From: Glandiceps talaboti
Taxonomy: Eukaryota > Hemichordata > Enteropneusta > Spengelidae
Reading direction: 5' to 3'
Length of the DNA stretch: 64,000 nucleotides
Assembly (NCBI RefSeq): GCF_964340395.1
Contig: NC_135564.1
Coordinates: 11,624,391 to 11,688,390 of the forward strand
Made by a program: the position numbers and the translations under genes. The notes beneath the pieces are model-generated. The model did not search any database, had not been told where the DNA came from, and saw only the letters and a list, made by a program, of their open reading frames with translations. Shown here piece after piece: positions 13,733-23,187 of this stretch. Within the stretch, counting starts at the first letter, position 1. Every line of letters starts with the position of its first letter.

Positions 13733-13903
13733 ATGATACTTACCTGTTGGCAAAATACTGATGGGTAACCCGCATTAATTCCTCCAATCCATGCCAAGAA
13801 ATTTTTGGCCCCGCCCCCTCCACCATACCTGGCTCCATATTTGGTTAGCTTAGTCTCCCGCCTAAGTGGCAGTTCGCGCATGCGTACTTGCGTCTTTTAT
13901 CGC
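13733..13903 (+). repeat. DIRS left inverted terminal repeat
   Basis: Reverse complement of 18777-18947 over 171 bases with one difference (13891 C against 18789 A), a CpG-to-TpG type change in the right copy. The outermost 12 bases (13721-13732, TTCTGTTCGACT) are unique to the left end, and the right end has its own 37-base extension, as in other DIRS elements. Confidence 0.93.
13807..13884 (+). promoter_or_regulatory. Putative promoter elements inside the DIRS terminal repeat
   Basis: Within 80 bp lie a GC box (GGCCCCGCCCCCTCC, 13807-13821), a perfect CArG box (CCATATTTGG, 13835-13844) and an NRF-1-like palindrome (GCGCATGCG, 13876-13884). All three recur inverted in the right terminal repeat. 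They precede the Gag start at 14162 by about 280 bases, so they could drive the element's mRNA. Motif presence is seen directly; activity is inference. Confidence 0.45.
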
Positions 13904-14161
13904 ATGGCGTACAAGTGTGTAGACGGATATTGCTTTCGTCTTCAAGTACCTACCTCCAATTCCATTATACACACTGGTTTTTCCACTTGGTTGGCTCTTT
14001 GGTTACCCTAAAGATCCTAGGATTACAGCTAAGTGTCGATTTATTGTCTCTCTCTTTGCGATTGAGATTTGTTGTGTGTTTTTCTTCTCCGTGCAGACGT
14101 CCCTTATATACGGACGTCATTGCCTTACCGTGTTGTTGTTTTTTCAGTCATTCGTTTCGTC

Positions 14162-16621
14162 ATGACTAAACCTAAGAAGAGAGGTGTGTGTGGTCATGAC
14201 ATGCCTAAGCAGGATTGTCATTCTGTTTGTCTGTCTTGTCGAACGTGTTCGCAGTCCAAACCCTGTGAAGTTTGTTCTAGTTGGTCCGATGAAAATTGGC
14301 GTAAACTAGGTAAACAGTCAGACAAACAACGGTCATCTAAGCCGAGTGCTTCTGTCACTACTCCTGCGAGTGTACGGTCTTCGACATTAACGGTAAGTTC
14401 TTCTGTCACAGCGGAACCGAAGTCAGGTAAGCTTTCTTCTAGTTCTGTTGTTTTAAACCGTCCTTTTCAGGACGAACTGGGTAGTAGTGCTAGTGGTATG
14501 CGGTCCTCTCTCGGAGAGGGCTCGACGACCGTAGACACTATACAGCTATCACCCCCTAGTAACGTTCCTCGAGTAGCGGTCACTTCTCCCTCTCCCCTGG
14601 GGGAAGGGTTGAGTGTACTTGACGAGTCGTCACAGCACTGTGATTCTAATCGTCATAAGGCTACGAGTATTTCCGAGTCGAACGCTGGTCCAACTCGTTC
14701 AGTCGGTCGAGAGATCTCCTGTACTGACGTAACCGGGCCTGGTGTAGCTACTACCCACGTACCTCCTCGCTTTCCAGTCTCAGGCTCGCCAGCTAATCGG
14801 ACTGATTGTATTGAGGGTACGCAGACTGGTTTACATACCAATCTGGGTAATTTTTCGAGGGTCGATCAGAGTATGAATCGTCCTCAAATTGCCAATTCTA
14901 GTGATGTCAGTTCTAGACCAACGTTGTCTGCTGGGCAGAGAATACAGCGTGGTCTGGACGATTCCACTTTGTATAGGGGTGCGAGGGTTTATCCCCCTCA
15001 GACCAGAGCTGAATTTCGGAATCCCCAGTTCATGCCAATGCCTACTGGTGGTGCTTTTTCTGATCCACAGCAATTTTCTGGTGACTTTGGTTTGCCTCCT
15101 GAGACACCATGGGGTGTTTTTAATCCTCAGGTTGGTTGGCCACAACAGTATTGGCAGTACCCCTGGCCATCCCTCCCTGCTTATTACAGGGATGAGGGTT
15201 CAAGGCCTACTACTAGGAGAACACAGCATGATTTCATGCCTCCTACCAGGGATTCTCCCTCTCGTTCTCGCACACGTTTCAGAACGCAGAGGTCAAGAGA
15301 CAGGTCCCCTTCGAACCAACGGTCTCCGGTCCCTAGAGGGCGGAGTTTCCGTTCACGTTCGAAATCTTCTTCGTCCTCCAAGTCGAGTGAGAGTAAACGT
15401 TCGAGGTCGTGTTCTTCTGAACGTTTTGATCGGTACTCCAGTGAGAGGTCACCCAGGCATGTACCCAGTCGGCAGGAGGTCTCCCCAGTTCGACCTAAGC
15501 GTCGAGCCAGGAGAGACATAGACGAAATGTCATTAAAGGCTCCCAGTGATGCCTCCTTTGGGGGAAATGAACCAGATACCCCCAGTGTAGTGGGCACTTT
15601 GCGTTCAACTTCCCCTACTCGTGATGAGGAGTTCTCCTTCCACGAGTGCATTCAATGGGTTTACAATCGGTATCCAGACCGTTGTCCTAAGCCTCCACCA
15701 GCTCCCACTATGAAGTCGGAGTTTTACATGGCTTTTGAAGAAATGGAAAAGTCTCAACCGGTCAAGGAACCGTCTACTCTTCCACTTTCTTCCATGTACT
15801 CAGGTCAACTGGATAAAATAACGTCAGAGGTTTTAGGCGAGGGCAATAAAGCTGCTGCATTAAAACCTGGTCATTTTCCATGGTTAAAAAGTCGGTCTCG
15901 TGCATACAAGACTCACACAACCGACCCATGGATTGGTTACCCCAGCCTAGACACTGATGCCGAGGCTGTGGACGCCAAAGCCAAAACTTTCAACTCCGTG
16001 TCTATCCCCGGCACTCAGTTAAAGCAGTTAGGGGAGATGCACGCAGAAAGTATTCGTGCATGTTCCGTCATGGATTGGTTTCTAGCCGTAGCAACATCTG
16101 AACTACAGCAAGAAACCCCGGAGATGCCTAAGGTTCTCAGGCTATTGCGCATTGCAATGAAAGGCCTCTACCATGTCTCCGAATCTTCAGCGAGAGGACG
16201 GGCAGCACTTAATTTGATGGAGAGGGATGCCTTCCTGAAACGAGAGTCTATCTCGTTAACACAGGAACTGAAACAGGAAGCTAGAGGCTCCTCGTTTTCC
16301 ACTTCCTCACTGTTTGCTGGTAATTTGACTTCCCTGGCCCAGCGGGCCAGCGAAGCAAAGCGGAGAGAACGGTTAATGTGGGAGTCACCACGAACAACCT
16401 CCACTCCAGCAAGCCCAAAGGATAACCGTACAAGTACTAATACGGTGCCTGCAAACAGAAATTTCCAAGGCAACAGGAGTAAATCTGGACAGTCTAGCAG
16501 AGGACGTCCACGTGGTAAACTGCGTAGTCAACGGGGTAGAGGCAAGCCTGGTCCCGACAAGCCCTTCTTTAGCAAGAGCAGTTTTAAAGAATCGGGCTCT
16601 GACTCGCAGCAGCACTTCTGA
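14162..16621 (+). CDS. DIRS Gag-like protein (ORF1), 819 aa, intact
   Basis: The probable nucleocapsid/RNA-binding ORF1 of the retrotransposon. The frame is open from 14069, but I choose the ATG at 14162 because it is followed by a basic start (MTKPKK) and the Cys cluster typical of DIRS ORF1; the upstream extension is hydrophobic leader. Cysteines 10, 19, 23, 26, 29, 35 and 38 with a conserved Trp41 form an N-terminal Cys/His-rich motif, probably metal-binding. A long Ser/Pro-rich linker follows, then an arginine/serine-rich stretch (about residues 363-433, many RS and SR dipeptides), a predicted helical region (about 480-745), and an RG-rich basic tail (about 768-797). There is no stop or frameshift. 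Its stop lies in the same frame as, and immediately before, the reverse transcriptase remnant. It is the only undamaged gene of the element. Confidence 0.88.
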   Translation: MTKPKKRGVCGHDMPKQDCHSVCLSCRTCSQSKPCEVCSSWSDENWRKLGKQSDKQRSSKPSASVTTPASVRSSTLTVSSSVTAEPKSGKLSSSSVVLNRPFQDELGSSASGMRSSLGEGSTTVDTIQLSPPSNVPRVAVTSPSPLGEGLSVLDESSQHCDSNRHKATSISESNAGPTRSVGREISCTDVTGPGVATTHVPPRFPVSGSPANRTDCIEGTQTGLHTNLGNFSRVDQSMNRPQIANSSDVSSRPTLSAGQRIQRGLDDSTLYRGARVYPPQTRAEFRNPQFMPMPTGGAFSDPQQFSGDFGLPPETPWGVFNPQVGWPQQYWQYPWPSLPAYYRDEGSRPTTRRTQHDFMPPTRDSPSRSRTRFRTQRSRDRSPSNQRSPVPRGRSFRSRSKSSSSSKSSESKRSRSCSSERFDRYSSERSPRHVPSRQEVSPVRPKRRARRDIDEMSLKAPSDASFGGNEPDTPSVVGTLRSTSPTRDEEFSFHECIQWVYNRYPDRCPKPPPAPTMKSEFYMAFEEMEKSQPVKEPSTLPLSSMYSGQLDKITSEVLGEGNKAAALKPGHFPWLKSRSRAYKTHTTDPWIGYPSLDTDAEAVDAKAKTFNSVSIPGTQLKQLGEMHAESIRACSVMDWFLAVATSELQQETPEMPKVLRLLRIAMKGLYHVSESSARGRAALNLMERDAFLKRESISLTQELKQEARGSSFSTSSLFAGNLTSLAQRASEAKRRERLMWESPRTTSTPASPKDNRTSTNTVPANRNFQGNRSKSGQSSRGRPRGKLRSQRGRGKPGPDKPFFSKSSFKESGSDSQQHF

Positions 16622-17642
16622 CTCTCCACTTGGCAATTCGAGTACACAGCACTCCCGTTTAGGCTAGCCACTGCTCCCTGGGTGTTCACCCGGGTGGTAG
16701 CGGCACCAGTAGCCTGGTTACACCGACGGGCCACCCTTTTGCATCCCTATCTCGACTATTGGTTGATATGGGATGCACAAAGGGAGGTATTATTCGAACG
16801 GATTCAACAAATATTGTTATTAATCCTTTCTCTGGGTTTTATCCCCAGTTACAAGTCAGCTCTCATCCCAAGTCAAGATACAGTATTCGTGGGAATGAGA
16901 TTAATTACACAAAAGGGAGTAGCTTGCCCTATCCAAGAACGGATAGACAAGTTACTCTCAGTCATTCAGAACCTATGGCCACTGAGACAGATAACAGCGA
17001 AACATTTTCTGTCTCTCCTGGGCTTAATGGTTTCCTTGATCGATATAGTGCAATGGGCCAGACTCGGATCAGGCCAATTCAGTTGTATCTTCTCGCCCAT
17101 TGGCGATCCAGAGCAACCTTCTAAAAGGCAAGTCCATTTTGTACAGTCACACGGATCTGTCCCTGTACATGGATGCGTCACAAGAGGGCTTGGGAGGTCA
17201 CCTAGACAGTCAGATGACAGCAGGTGTCTGGAACCCCCAAGACAGCTCTCACCACATCAATTGGCTAGAGCTAAAGGCTGTTTTTTTCCTAGCTCTGCAA
17301 GACTTTGAGCTGCTAGTGACAGGGCGCAGTGTTCTAGTCCACTCGGACAATACCACCGTAATGGCGTACATAAACAAGCTAGGAGGAACCAGGTCTCCAA
17401 CACTATGTTACCTCTTATGGGAACTGATGTTGCGGTGCATAGACCGAATGATTCTTCTGTCAGCACGCCATGTGCCGGGGAAACTGAACAGCATTACAGA
17501 CGCTCTATCGCGTCGCAAGAGAGTTCTTTCTACAGGGTGGGCAATCCCTGTCTACATGAACAGAAAACTCTCTTTGTGTCTCCGATTCCAGATCCGAGAG
17601 CAATGGCAACAGACGCTCTGCCAATGTCTTGGAAAGGACTGA
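16622..17642 (+). pseudogene. DIRS reverse transcriptase-RNase H, truncated and frameshifted
   Basis: The reverse transcriptase begins in mid-palm: the first recognisable motif is TALPFRLATAP (about 16654-16680; the family has LPFGL), so the fingers and the first catalytic Asp motif are missing, probably by a deletion at the Gag/pol border. The active-site box reads PYLDYW where YLDD is expected (16745-16762). Palm/thumb homology continues through FLSLLGLMVSLIDIVQWARL, then shifts frame at about 17065 and again at about 17119. RNase H follows in the third frame: LYMDAS (first Asp), an ELKA block with the catalytic Glu, LVHSDNTTV (Asp), and HVPGKLNSITDALSRR at the end (about 17121-17520). The catalytic residues of RNase H look present. 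Homology fades near 17535-17560, where frame and sequence are lost again. Non-functional as a polymerase. Confidence 0.85.
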
Positions 17643-17914
17643 GCGCGTACGCATTTCCCCCCTTTGCACTTCTTCCAATTGTACTGAGGAAAATCCAAGA
17701 GGAGAGTTCCTTAGTCATTCTTGTAGTGCCTCTGTGGCCAAACCGAGGTTGGTTCCCAGTATTGCTATTCCTTCTGGTAGACTTTCCAGTAGCTCTCCCA
17801 GATCAAGAAAACCTATCGCAGGGAAGTGGCATTGTTCACCCCAACCCGAGCTTGTTCCACCTTCACGCGTTCAGATTATCGAACGATCCCTCCGTTCACA
17901 GGGATTTTTTCTGA
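17564..17914 (+). pseudogene. DIRS pol region between RNase H and recombinase
   Basis: A third reading frame carries the conserved DIRS block SPIPDPRAMATDAL, then SAYAFPPFALLP, a PLWP-x-x-WFP segment, and an LH-A-LS motif before the recombinase. It is in a different frame from the RNase H part, so at least one indel plus a probable loss of some tens of codons separates them (about 17535-17560). Another frame change lies near 17908, in or beside a run of T. The function of this segment is unknown to me; it is a structural linker in DIRS pol. Confidence 0.7.
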
Positions 17915-18515
17915 ACAAGCTGCCTCAGTCATTGCCAGAACACAAAGACAGCACCCTCCATTCCTATGGAGAAAAGTGGAAAAGATTCTCTGATTGGTGT
18001 CGTAGAGGGCAGAAGGATCCTCTCGATCCATCTCCCCAGACAGTAGCAGTTTTTCTCTTCTTTTTTTTTTTTCTGTTTGAGGAGAAGAGGTATGCAATTA
18101 AGACTATTATGGTGTATCGCACGACGATAGCCAATATAGTCAGAAGCATCAGGGGACCAGATTTGGGTCAGAATAAGATATTTTCTTATTCAACACCCTC
18201 CTAAACAAACGCCACTACCTCAGTGGCGTTTATTCTTAGTTCTTAGAGCACTGAGAGAGCCCCCTTTGAACCACTTCATCCCATCTCTGACCCAGATGGC
18301 TGGTAGAAACTGTCAAGTGGGCTTACAAGTAAGTTCCAGCTCTGCATGTAAGTTAGAGAGAGTCACTGCACCTGAAGTCAGGGCTCTCTCGGCATCATGG
18401 GCTTTGTTCTCAGGGGTACTGGTAGCACAGATTCTACAGACAGGAACCTGGCGCTCCCCAAACTCCTTTATAAGTTTTATATCAGGGATATGACACAGGA
18501 AGCTAGCAAGCTTCA
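17915..18515 (+). pseudogene. DIRS tyrosine recombinase, catalytic core deleted
   Basis: The N-terminal core-binding domain is readable: a short piece in one frame (about 17906-17948), then STLHSYGEKWKRFSDWC and a VYRTTIANIVRSI helix in the next (about 17950-18160). A 14-T tract near 18060 encodes an unusual Phe run between helices. Beyond 18180 the frame breaks; an LRALREPP block (about 18240-18268) remains. The catalytic middle, including the first active-site Arg region, is missing. The C-terminal part resumes with APEVRALSASWALF (the family usually has His where this has Pro, giving HxxR) and QILQTGTWRSPNSF (about 18367-18475). A one-base loss near 18478 puts the expected catalytic Tyr (FYIRDM wording) out of frame. 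Not functional for integration. Confidence 0.82.
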
Positions 18516-18623
18516 GTGTAAGTGTCGGGCAGTCGGTAGTTGTAAATCAAAGATTTTCAACTAGAAATTAATAGGATACGGTGGTAGACTCCCACCTCCT
18601 TTCAGTCTGACACATTCGGGTTT

Positions 18624-18722
18624 TTACCCATCAGTATTTTGCCAACAGGTAAGTATCATAGTCGAACAGAATTGAAGTTTCTACCGAAACTAATTTCTGT
18701 GAGACATGATACTTACCTGTTG
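18624..18722 (+). repeat. DIRS internal complementary region (circle-junction copy)
   Basis: Bases 18624-18671 are the exact reverse complement of the left end 13721-13768 (48/48). Bases 18669-18722 are the exact reverse complement of the right end 18931-18984 (54/54). The two halves overlap by GAA. This region thus stores, antiparallel, the sequence formed when the element's two ends are joined in a circle, as in the DIRS-1 model where it templates end joining. Confidence 0.93.
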
Positions 18723-18776
18723 AGCTCCCTCCCACCTTCCCCACAGTCTCCTTGTGAAATTTTTGTCCTCTTTGGA

Positions 18777-18947
18777 GCGATAAAAGACACAAGTACGCAT
18801 GCGCGAACTGCCACTTAGGCGGGAGACTAAGCTAACCAAATATGGAGCCAGGTATGGTGGAGGGGGCGGGGCCAAAAATTTCTTGGCATGGATTGGAGGA
18901 ATTAATGCGGGTTACCCATCAGTATTTTGCCAACAGGTAAGTATCAT
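18777..18947 (-). repeat. DIRS right inverted terminal repeat
   Basis: Inverted copy of 13733-13903, 170/171 identical. It carries the NRF-1-like motif (18796-18804), CArG box (18836-18845) and GC box in the opposite orientation, so any promoter here would fire into the element antisense. It is followed by the 37-base right extension 18948-18984, which ends CTTCAATTC. Confidence 0.93.
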
Positions 18948-18984
18948 GTCTCACAGAAATTAGTTTCGGTAGAAACTTCAATTC

Positions 18985-20109
18985 AAAATGATCAACTTTG
19001 ATTGTATACATGTATGTACATGTATGTTACTTATGTGTACAGTCTTCTGGTGAACACGCCCTGTTTTTTTTGTACAATCAAATACACATGAGACATGTAG
19101 TTTCTGGAAGAAAAAGAATTAATGTTGAAACTGTACATACTCACTATGTCATGTGTGATCACCTACTGCTCAAATGTAGTGAACATGTAAACCCTATTAA
19201 CATCCCACAAGTAAATGTATGTACTCTTTTAATGAAAGTCAGACCTTAAATTGCTTCTTTATCAACAAGTTGTACATGAACGTTTGTGGGATGTTAGCAT
19301 ACATTGTAGAATTTGCCGAGGACATAAACACTTTAAACTGTTGCCATTACTTTGTTCAAGAAACTCACCTGTTCTTTATATAAAATCAGTATAAAAAATT
19401 GGGGGTCAGTGTACTTTTAGTGATTTTAACATATAACTTTGCAACCAACATTAACTCTATAGGAAAATAACAGGGTGGTAATTTCTATGAAAACAAGATG
19501 GTGAACCCCAAACTTTTATCATTTCAAAAGGACCAGGAACAAACCTGCATGTGGCTTTTAAGTTTAGAGAGAATTGAAGGAGTGAATTGATTTTCAGGGA
19601 ACTTTGTCCCTGAGGTGTAATTCTACCTTTTGATATGTGGAAATCCAATTTCCAATGCATATTTATGTAGATAGCAATAAAGTGTCACTACATGACCATA
19701 AATGCATCATTCAGTGAGTCAAACAACATAAAAATTCTTCAATTTGAACAAACTGTTTCAGTCACTGTGTCATCGAGACTTTAAATGATCTGATTGCGTA
19801 TACCTGATTGATCTTAACTGCTCAAGAAAACAACAAGTGCCTGGGGAATGAGTTTAAGATGCACGGAAATGTCATATTGATTGATGGACATTCTATATGA
19901 GAACTGCATATGCTGAGACAGTTACAAATGAATGCAAATGTAGAACCTGAGGAAATGGTTTGGAATACTTCAGCAATCAGGGAACAAACATGACATATGA
20001 AAGCACAGGAAGTACAGACAATGTATACTTCTTTGATCAATCGACCACAGATGGTTAAAATCTTACACTATATAAAAGAAATGAAAACTATGATTTCTGT
20101 GTTTACAGT
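18985..20109. other. Gene-free AT-rich DNA
   Basis: Right flank of the DIRS insertion. No exon, repeat family or RNA gene that I can support. Confidence 0.6.
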
Positions 20110-20500
20110 TAACAGCTTCCGGGAAACTTTCGGAAATTCTATTCCACTTTGGAAAGGTCTCTTTTTTTGATTGATAAAGGGTTAATAGATATGCTGCTCA
20201 CTATAGACATATCAAATCATGACATAAACTTGCATTTGACACTTTCATTTTCAAAATTAACCCATGTAAAAAGTTGCCATTTGGCCAAAAAATTGCCCAA
20301 TTTTTTGGTATTTGCCAAAATATTGGCCAATATTTTGAGACTTCCCAAAATATTGGCCAATATTTTGAGACTTCCAAAAATATTGGCCAATATTTTGTGA
20401 GTTTGCCAATATATTGGCCAATATATTTTCAGCTCTCAAATAAACTGCCCAATATATTTTTCCTAAATGAATGTATTTGGTCAATATATTGGTTTCCTTT
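20110..20500 (+). mobile_element. Palindromic-minisatellite element, copy A
   Basis: Starts TAACAGCTTCCGG, runs through a unique about 170-bp segment, then carries tandem units of about 30 bp built on the palindrome AAAATATTGGCCAATATTTT, and ends near ATTGGTTTCCTTT. The same start, middle and end occur inverted at 26556-26963 with a different number of internal units. Shared ends plus a variable internal minisatellite suggest a mobile element of the minisatellite-containing (MINE) kind. No coding capacity and no clear terminal inverted repeats. Confidence 0.75.
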
Positions 20501-20571
20501 AAACAATTTTACCATTTTGTCCCCACAGTTACAAAATTTACTACTTGTAACATGTTTTAGTCGAGGTATGT

Positions 20572-21192
20572 AAAGGTACTTAAAATGTTAAACTGAGACC
20601 ATGAACTGAGAGTCTCAGTTGCAAAAAAATAGCCATCTGAGACTAGTCTCAGTTTGCCAGTCTCAAATGGCCAAAAAAACTTCCATGGTTAGAGTGTTTA
20701 ATATGTTCTTAGGATTTCGATACTTGTTTGTATTTGTATTGTAATCAATGTTGCCTTCCATACATACCTTTTGTTATTCTGTGTATATGGTGTCAACTCT
20801 TTCTTTTGTGTAGTTATCATGTGATCTGTATGTGTAGTTTACTAAGCCTTTGTTTTGTTTCTAGCATGGATGTATTCATAGACCCTTATGATGTATTAGG
20901 GATGCATCTATGTTACTTGTAATGTTTGTTGTCATTACAATCTTTGGTAAATTTTCAGTCTCAATAGTATACATGTAGTGTGACATCATGAATTTTTGTG
21001 AACTGAAACTATTCTCAGATAGACTTTTTTTAATCTGGGACTGAAGTTCATGGCAAACCAAGACTGGTCTCGGATATGGATGGCTATTTTTGGCAAACTG
21101 AGACTCAGTTCATGGTCTCAGCATGTCACACCCAGTCCCTCCAGGTGGGTGGAGGGACTGTGTCTCAGTTTAATGTTTTACATGTAGGTACT
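20572..21192. mobile_element. Foldback element with GAGACT-rich arms
   Basis: Left arm: GGTACTTAAAATGTTAAACTGAGAC then CATGAACTGAG and AATAGCCATC. The right arm holds the reverse complements in mirrored order (GATGGCTATTTTTGGC, CTGAGACTCAGTTCATGGTCTCAG, then CAGTTTAATGTTTTACATG and TAGGTACT). The right arm has an extra hairpin, CAGTCCCTCCAGGTGGG closing with TGGAGGGACTG (about 21132-21160), perhaps a later insertion. Non-coding; foldback MITE-like. Confidence 0.7.
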
Positions 21193-22742
21193 TTGTGTAC
21201 CATTACATACCTCTTTATTCATTATATTTTAAACTCATTACTTAATTGCAGTTTTACTTTTCAAACACAACTAATAGCTCCCTTTCAAAGCCAGGCACTG
21301 CACTGTGTGTGTTTTTAATCCCAGTAAAGCTCGAGACTTGACATTTTTTACAGCTCATTTTAAAAGATAGCTACTAGGCCAATGGGTCCATGTTCAAGAT
21401 GGCCACAAGCTTATGCTCCATGTTCAACTACAACGGCTTGCCGTATGTGGACCATCTTGTGTGAATAGTTTAAATCTTAAAGGTATCTCAGACATGCAGA
21501 CATGTTTACAAAACTAATTTATTTGAATGTTGACAGTTTCTTCTAATAATGTACAGAGTTTATACACATTGTGATTGTGACGTCCTATATGTAATATCTC
21601 TGGATAAATTCTCAGGATTGGGGTTGGAGAACTACTAAACATTTTGCATCGGAACTTAGGGAAGGGTTTGCCTGTGATCAGTGATAGTGGTAACATTTAC
21701 CTGTTACCAGTGAATATCACTTTGATGACAAAAAATTTTCATTTGTCCTTAAAACAGAGAGGAATTATTTTGATTCTGATGGCTAATTGAAAGATGAATA
21801 TTTTGACCATGTATCTGTTACTATGAGGAAACGTTTAGTCAACATCACAAAAATATTGGCAATTTGCTGAAATCTACTGACAATCTGAATAGCTGTTGGT
21901 GAATGGTAAACTAAATAACTATCGATTTGCTTGGAAAAATCATGGAAGTATAACCCACTACCTGGGATATCCCTAAACTCTTGTTCTTTGTTGAAATTTA
22001 TCAACATGACAAAAGAGTGACAGTCACCCTTGTATTCAGATTGTAGCAATGTTTGTATGTACTTTACTTTTGCACTCACAATGATAACACAACAATGTAA
22101 TGGTCACCTTGCAGCTTGGCTTCAATACAAGTATGTTCTGTCACAGACAAGGAACACATGTGCTGCATGTCTGTGGTTCGATCTGTGTGTCACAAACCGT
22201 ACCCCTTTCTACCTCAAGTTGTCTTGGCCAGTAGATGTTGTCTCTCTTGCATGATCATATAAATGTATCTGTAAGTGAAGCAAGTCACGTCATTTCTGAC
22301 ATATTTAATATTTCATGGGTGCACCATTGAAATTTTTTCTTACTCAGATATGTGTATAGGGCTGAAAAGTATATTTTACGGCTATAGTTACCGGACATTC
22401 CCTAAATGTTGTTTTCAAATCAATTAAAAAAAAATTTGCATTTTGTCACGGACAAGAAAGACTCTGTGCTGAATGCTTTGTTAACAAATGGCATGAATGC
22501 TACATTTGGAAATAATTAGCACACTGTCATTGGGTATAAAACATGGCCAACTTAATACAAAATATGTAAATAGTATGCAAATGAGCATTTTCCAAATATG
22601 ATTTAATGACCTGACACAGTGTTATGTAATCATGATAAAATATCCTGAGATTATCACAGTCTACATGTCATAATCTGCAAAAGCAGCATACTAGTGCTTG
22701 ATCGAAAACCATCGCGTCATGTTCTAGTCTCCAAATGCTTAG
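21193..22742. other. No clear gene
   Basis: AT-rich sequence without supported exons, repeats or RNA genes. The candidate exon at 22749 begins just beyond. Confidence 0.5.
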
Positions 22743-22748
22743 GTGGCA

Positions 22749-22847
22749 ATGTTACCATCGTATGGCACGTCAATGGAAAGAAGGAAAACTTGCCCTAGTG
22801 GAAATGTCACTTTGATACAGAGTGGAAGTGAAAGTTCCGAGATTGTG
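22749..22847 (+). CDS. Candidate coding exon (33 codons) with strong splice donor
   Basis: From the ATG at 22749 one frame stays open for 33 codons with protein-like composition (MLPSYGTSMERRKTCPSG, then a Ser/Glu-rich end), and stops exactly at GTG|GTAAGTG, a strong splice donor. The frame has a stop just upstream at 22740. It may be a first coding exon, or an internal exon if TTAG at 22739-22742 is used as acceptor. No family recognised; the composition resembles a disordered regulatory N-terminus. Its donor phase (0) does not fit the next candidate exon at 23188 directly, so an intervening or alternative exon would be needed. Confidence 0.33.
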
Positions 22848-23187
22848 GTAAGTGTAGCTCTATCATTTTGGAAAGTTGATTTCTGTTGTTGTGAATGTTA
22901 TTGTCAATAGAAATTTTACATCCATCCTTGGAGTAATTAATTACTCAAAGATACATCTATGCTGACCAAAGATGATTTGCTACTCAATTTCCAGACTCCA
23001 CATATAATGGTTGATTTTCAAGTGAAGATGGTAATTTTATGGTAACATGTCATTGTCCAAAACGTGTGAACAGTAAGCATTCTACTGTGGAGTGGCCTTG
23101 CATTTCATTTGTTTTCTCAAAGTGTTGAACTATACTCACAGACAACTAAGAAGTTAGTTGTGTAGCAGTCTTTGTTGTTTGCTTTAG

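Larger units (their letters stand above)
13721..18984 (+). mobile_element. DIRS-type tyrosine-recombinase retrotransposon, full-length ends, defective pol
   Basis: This 5264-bp element shows the diagnostic DIRS layout in order: left terminal repeat, Gag-like ORF, reverse transcriptase, RNase H, tyrosine recombinase, internal complementary region, inverted right terminal repeat. The ends are fixed by the internal complementary region: its left half is the exact reverse complement of 13721-13768 and its right half of 18931-18984, the two sharing a TTC/GAA trinucleotide. DIRS elements replicate through a circle and integrate with the recombinase, so no target duplication is expected. Here one TTC sits at each edge, and the predicted empty site is TTAGCT-TTC-AAAATGATC. 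Only Gag is intact; pol has at least five frame breaks and three internal losses. GC and CpG content exceed the flanks, consistent with a fairly recent insertion. Confidence 0.93.

Noticed and set aside
14069-14161. Upstream ATG of the Gag frame
   Set aside because: The 31 extra residues are hydrophobic leader unlike DIRS ORF1 starts; the ATG at 14162 directly precedes the conserved basic/Cys region.
14218-16734. Antisense and out-of-frame ORFs inside the DIRS Gag
   Set aside because: Shadows of the real frame.
20149-20573. ORFs with repeated ILANILRLPK and NIGQYF
   Set aside because: Translation of the palindromic minisatellite element.
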